A stretch of DNA of 64,000 bases, taken from positions 43,124,567 through 43,188,566 of the forward strand of contig NC_054712.1 in assembly GCF_016097555.1 (NCBI RefSeq), written 5' to 3'. The notes beneath the pieces are model-generated. The model saw nothing but the letters and a program-made list of their open reading frames with translations. It ran no database searches and was not told the origin of the DNA. This DNA comes from Gigantopelta aegis. Taxonomy: Eukaryota; Mollusca; Gastropoda; Neomphalida; Peltospiridae. This document shows, in pieces, positions 48,401-54,400 of the stretch (position 1 is the stretch's first letter; every line of letters begins with the position of its first letter). The translations under genes and the position numbers were made by a program.

Positions 48401-51400
48401 CAAGTGTCAGTACCGTAACATTAAACAACCAAATATATCTTATTCCAGGCAACCTCAAGTGTCAGTACCGTAACATTAAACAACCAAATATATCTTATTC
48501 CCTAGGCAACCTCAAGTGTCAGTACCGTAACATTAAAGAACCAATATATCTTATTCCCTAGGCAACCTCAAGTGTCAGTACCGTAACATTAAACAACCAA
48601 ATATATCTATTCCCTAGGCAACCTCAAGTGTCAGTACCGTAACATTAAACAACCAAATATATCTTATTCCCTAGGCAACCTCAAGTGTCAGTACCGTAAC
48701 ATTAAACAACCAAATATATCTTATTCCCTAGGCAACCTCAAGTGTCAGTACCGTAACATTAAACAACCAAATATATCTTATTCCCTAGGCAACCTCAAGT
48801 GTCAGTACCGTAACATTAAACAACCAAATATATCTTATTCCCTAGGCAACCTCAAGTGTCAGTACCGTAACATTAAACAACCAAATATATCTTATTCCCT
48901 AGGCAACCTCAAATGTCAGTACCATAACATTAAACAACCAAATATATCTTATTGCCTAGGCAACCTCAAGTGTCACTACCGCATCAACCACTCGAGTGAG
49001 AACCAGATGTCGTGTCCCGAACCCAACTGTAAGTTCACCTCGTCCTCGAGGAAGACCCTATGGGAGCACAAGAAGACGCACGACCTGTTGCGGCCAATCA
49101 AATGCGAGGTGTGCAGCTACGCGTGTGCCAGCAACAGTGCGCTGAAGATGCACATGCGAGTTCACAGCGCGGACAGACCCTACAACTGTGGCATCTGCAG
49201 CTACTCGTCCAAACAGAGCGGGAACGTCAAGACGCACATCCGGAAGAGGCACCCGGAAACGTTGCAGATCCGGTCGGGCAGAAGTGGTAAGAAGAAAGGG
49301 AGGGTCCAATGGAGCGCCTCGGAGGAGGACCCCGGGATACCAAAGCTGCGACAGAACTGCCGCAAGGCGTACAAGTGTAACATCTGTTCCGCGTCGTTCG
49401 TCAGGGAGGACTCGTTGAGGAGTCACATGCGACAGCACTGCCGCGAGATTGAGCAGAATCTTGAGAGTACTGCCCTGGCCGTGTTGGAGCAGCAGCAGAG
49501 TAGCGCAGGGCAGCAGCAGCAGCAGGGGGTGTCAGTGATCCCTCAACACGACCAGCTGACATCCGTGTGTTGTTCTACCTCCCAGCAGATCCCAGCCGCT
49601 CTCGATACGACTAACAGTATTAACCAGAATGTGAAAATTACTCATTCAGATCCTTACATGTTCCTCTCGCAGCCGCACAAGACTGGAGAGAAGACGATTA
49701 AGTTGGTGTCGACATCACTTCCTATCCACTCCGATGAATCTCTCTCTCAGCAAGTTGTGCTTGGTTCACAGTCTACAGCGACGCTGGAAAAGGAAAGTGG
49801 ACTGACGATGTATCAGGTTTCTCAGAGTGGGAGCCAGTCATCCGATGATCGGTTGATTCCTGTTTCCATGCTTGAGACACATCTGCCTGGTGGTTCGCGG
49901 AACACATCACGTGACACCGTAGTAACAAGTTCCATGCCGACGACGACCACGGTGATGTCACGTTCGATAGTGAGCGATGGACAGCCTCTTTCCACATCTG
50001 ATATACAGCAGAATCATCCAATGTTAACTGCAGGTTCGTAAACAGTCTTTAACTCTTATCCACCCAGCTTTCCAACGTGAAATATGTAATTTTGAACCTA
50101 CATTATTCAACCTCAAATTGTAAAAAAGCCCAACTAATTTAACGCTATTTTGATGTATGTTCATAGTTTAGAGGACATATCAGTGAATCTAATTACCAAA
50201 ATAAAACTTACAGAAGAACTTATTAATATTTGATTTTTTTTTTTTAAAACCCCTACGATCATGATCCATGACGTTATTGTTTATGACAGTTTATTTTCAC
50301 TTTCAATCGACGTCAGGTAATCCATCCATCATCTACTTCAAAGTCTGTATTATCAGTTATTTTCAGTGAATACATCCTTTACAAATCTTCAGTTTTCATT
50401 AAATAATAATGTCCCAACATGTTTTAAAAGAAATAATTATATAAATAGCGAGAAATCAAACCTATGTGTGCATTACGTTATCAATAACGTTTACACAAAT
50501 TTAGACTGTTTTTTGTTTTCTTTTTGATATTGTGATAATAACTTAAATACGAATACCAGTCAACAAAATACACTCAACGTGTTCGATTGTGATCCTACTA
50601 TGTTCTAGCATTCACAGAATCAAGATAGATAACTCCTGTGAATGTTGACAGCTGTGAGTATGAAGACCGGTCGCGTCTCAACTGCAGCCGAGAATGGGAG
50701 GGAATGAGTTAAATAACATTATTGGCTAATATAAAAAGTCTCTGCATACATTTTTGTAATTTTGATTTTAATATGAATTTGTATCCCAAATGAAAGAATT
50801 TGTGGGGGGGTTTTGTACAATAATTTTCATATAAATTTAATATCCCAAATGAAAGAATTTGTCGTCTTTGTAAAACAATTTTCATTTGACATATTTTTCA
50901 TATTGCTATCAGAGATAACATTTGATATTTTGTTTTAAAGCTGGTTAACAATATTGTTTTGTTCTGTCTTTTTTTTGTTATTAAAAAACAATTCCACAGT
51001 GATGCAGCAAGGTGTTGAAGTGGCCGTCAACTTCCCCCAGATGAGAATTCCCCAACACATGACGTACCAGACGGAACCGACCACCAGCCAGGTCCTGGAG
51101 CCCGTGTTCCTGACTCCGAACAAACACCAGCCCGGCATCGCGTCCAACCAGTCACCCCAGGACCACCTCTCCAGTCTCGCACACGCTGCCGCACAGATCC
51201 AAATCCCTGTCTCATCCCAAATCCAAATCCCTGTCTCGTCCCAGATCCAAATCCCTGTCTCATCCCAAATCCAAGTCCCTGTCTCATCCCAGATCCAAAT
51301 CCCTGTCTCGTCCCAGATCCATATCCCCACCTCATCCCAGATCCACATGCCCATGTCGTCCCAGCAGACCGTCATGAAGAAACCCATCCGGATAATCACC

Positions 51401-54400
51401 CAGACCCAGCCGGACACGACGAACAACAAACTGGTGTTTGTGGAGGACCACCGGAGTCCTGTCACGGATTACCGAGTGGGTGTGGCAGCGGGGGCGGAGT
51501 CCGACGTGGTCACGCATCAGTTGGTGCAGACGTCGCAGGGCTTCCAGATCATCCAGAACATCCCGCTACACAGTCTGCGGTTGGTGGGGAAGACGAAGGG
51601 GGGTCAGGGGGTGGTGAGCGAGCAGGGAGGGGGGTCGGAGAAGGGGTTGTCACAGATGGTGATGTCATCATCGTCGTCGTCGTCACTGCAGTCGGTGGAA
51701 CAGCAACTGATGCAGCCGCAGTTAGTGCAGCAAGTTCATACTGGACACACAGATGTAGGACACATTGAGACAGTTAACATACAGGTAGGGGTACATTTGT
51801 GTGGACTTTTCTTTACTATTTGCTTTGTTAGTTTTTTGGGGCGGGACATAGTCCAGTGGTAAAGCGCTCAGTTGATGTACAGTCAGTCTAGGATCGATTC
51901 CCGTTAGCGGGCCCATTGGACTATTTCTTATTCCAGTCAGTTCACCATAACTGGTATACCAAAGGCCCTGGTATGTGCTATCCTGTCTGTGGGATGGTGC
52001 AAATAGAAGATCCCTTGCTACTAATGGAAAAAAAAAGGTAGGTTTTCTCTCTAAGATTATATGTCAGCATTACCAAATGTTTGACATCCAATAGCCGATG
52101 ATTATTAAATCAGTGTGCTCTAGTGGTGTCGTTAAACAAAACAAAGTTTTTCAAAATAGCCGATGACTAAATAATACATGTGTTCTAGTGGTTAAACATT
52201 TAACAAAACTGAACCTTCCTTTTTTTCTTTTCTTTTTTCTCTCAGGTCATCAAACCTTCCACCACCCAGACATCTTACCCCATCAACATCATCACTCAGG
52301 AGGTGATGGAACAAACGTCTGTATCCCAGAATGCCCCAGCGATGGCCCAGTTCCAGATCGTCCTTCCGTCTGGAGTCCAGTCCCCGCAGATCGTGAGGAA
52401 TGCAGTGAGCGGTCAGCATCAGATCATAGTGCAGGTGGAGGAAGTGGGGGGGTCCAGGGTGGAGGACTCCTCCCTGTCCATCACACCGGGGGGAATCATC
52501 ACACTTCCTATATCGATGGCTCAGACCCTTCTGGCTCAAGTACATCCACAAGGTACTTTCTGCACGGCTAGTTCAGGGAGATATATTAATAGAATCTATC
52601 ACCGTTGTGAGGTATAGATAGGCAATTCCAACCCGAGGGACAAAATGTTTTTTGTGTGGGCCGAGGTTTACCGAGGCCCTTACAAAAACATTTTGTCCCA
52701 AGGGTTGGAATTGCCTTATCTATACCTCAAAACGGTGATTTTTTTTTCTTTCTTGCCCATTTAATTACAGTAACAAAACATTAATTTTGTAAACGTATGG
52801 TTTGTTTATTGTTGAATGATTCGTAAACATTTCACCTACAAACAATGAAACTCATTTAATCATAAGCTGAAATATATAATCCATCTTATGCAACGTCATA
52901 AAAATACAGCAACTTAACAATAAATATAAAGTTGAAAATATTAATTTGTTTAAATATTTTTAAAACAATGATACAACGTAAAATGGCAAACAGAAGTTTG
53001 AAAACCAGGAGTTATGACGTCAATTGTCGTAAAACATGAGTTATGATGTCACACGTATGTAGAAATTGTCTAGTCCTTGGGTCAGACAGATTTATCTAGC
53101 CCTAGGTCCAGACAGACTTTTCTAGCACCGTGCAAAAACTGGATAACCCTGTCCAGTGGGCAAGAATTCACTTTCTTAGGTAACTGGACAGGATTTCTGC
53201 CAGAAAATAATTTTAGAGTACGTAATTAAAAAAACCCACAGACCACAGGTGCCTCTACAAGGTAGTTATGGGTTTGAATGTTTGGAAATTGGACACTGCG
53301 TGCCATGTGCTTTGACACATTTTAAATAGCATTTCTCTTACTATCATCAAAGGCCGTGGTATGTGCTATTCTGTCTATGGGATGGTGCATATAAAAGATC
53401 CCTTGCTGCTAATCGAAAAGAGTAGCCCATGAAATGGCGACAGCGGGTTTCCTCCCTCAATATCTGTGTGGTCTTTAATCATATGTCCGACGCATATAAC
53501 TGTAAATAAAATGTGTTGAGTGCGTCGTTAAATAAAACATTTCCTTCCTTCTTCCATTAATTTACATGATTCCTAGAGTACGTAATTTTACTCTTCATAT
53601 CCTCTGGCATAAATCCTGCCAGAAGACGGTTCATGCAGTTTTTATCTTTGTAAACTTCTAATTGTTCTTAATGTGAAGTTTATTTGTTTAATGGATAACT
53701 TTATAATAGACCAGAGTTTCTGCCAGAGGGTAAAATGGATATGGCGCCATACCCAAAAAATTTTGCAGATTAAAAAAAAATTAAGTTGACCTTTTGACAA
53801 AATTAATAACTCTTTAACATTACTGTATGATTTTCTTAACCCTTGTGATGGAACATGCTCTTATCTTTTCGCCTGTGGCTATGTCCATTGTGTTGGGGGG
53901 CTAGTGCAGCTTGGTTACGTAATACCTCTGCAAGACCGTACCTCCTAATACACACCCAGACTAGGTGTGGAGGCCATGTGGCCAGTAGTTACGTAATAAC
54001 TTCGGTAGTGCGGTTTATGACTGGGGTATTGCTGGCAAACTGGCGACAGTAAGACTGGCCATCTAAGAAAATATACCGACTCTGGGAGTTGTGGAACTAT
54101 CACATGATAGGTGAGGTACCGCGTTGTGCCCCAAGGCGATATTCGGGAATGTTTGTCCGTCTGGACTGGTAAATATATTTTTCTGCTCTGTTGTATAACC
54201 TTGATGTGATTGATGTGACTTTAAATATTTTAATACTGTATTATACCAATATTATTTAGACAGTGTTTCCGGTAATCTGACGAAGTAAATTGTAGGCTTC
54301 ACTGTTCTAAAATATTAAAGCTTAGCCGGTCATCCTGGAGGACCTAGGTAAACTGTAGGTTATTGTCTTTATGGTGATATGTACCAGTATTAATTCTGTA

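Larger units (their letters stand above)
46990..48959 (+). repeat. 57-bp tandem array of the exon 6 3' splice site (ZFP64 intron 5)
   Basis: The intron is nearly all array. Each unit contains CGTAAC (branch-point-like, about 32 nt before the AG), TATCTTATTCCCTAG (acceptor) and the exon-like GCAACCTCAAGTGTCAGTAC. Regular copies start just after AG at 47767, 47824, 47881, 47938, 47995, 48052, 48109, 48166, 48223, 48280, 48337, 48394, 48449, 48506, 48562, 48618, 48675, 48732, 48789, 48846 and 48903. The true exon starts at 48960. About seven diverged copies precede them (near 46993, 47055, 47115, 47172, 47416, 47473, 47532). Two MITEs sit among these. Confidence 0.95.

Noticed and set aside
47767-48959. 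Regular repeat that could be taken for a CRISPR array or satellite
   Set aside because: Units are contiguous with no unique spacers, the setting is an animal intron, and each unit matches the start of the next exon.
50935-51465. Minus-strand frame with IWIWDETG repeats
   Set aside because: Antisense shadow of the 24-bp repeat in ZFP64 exon 7.
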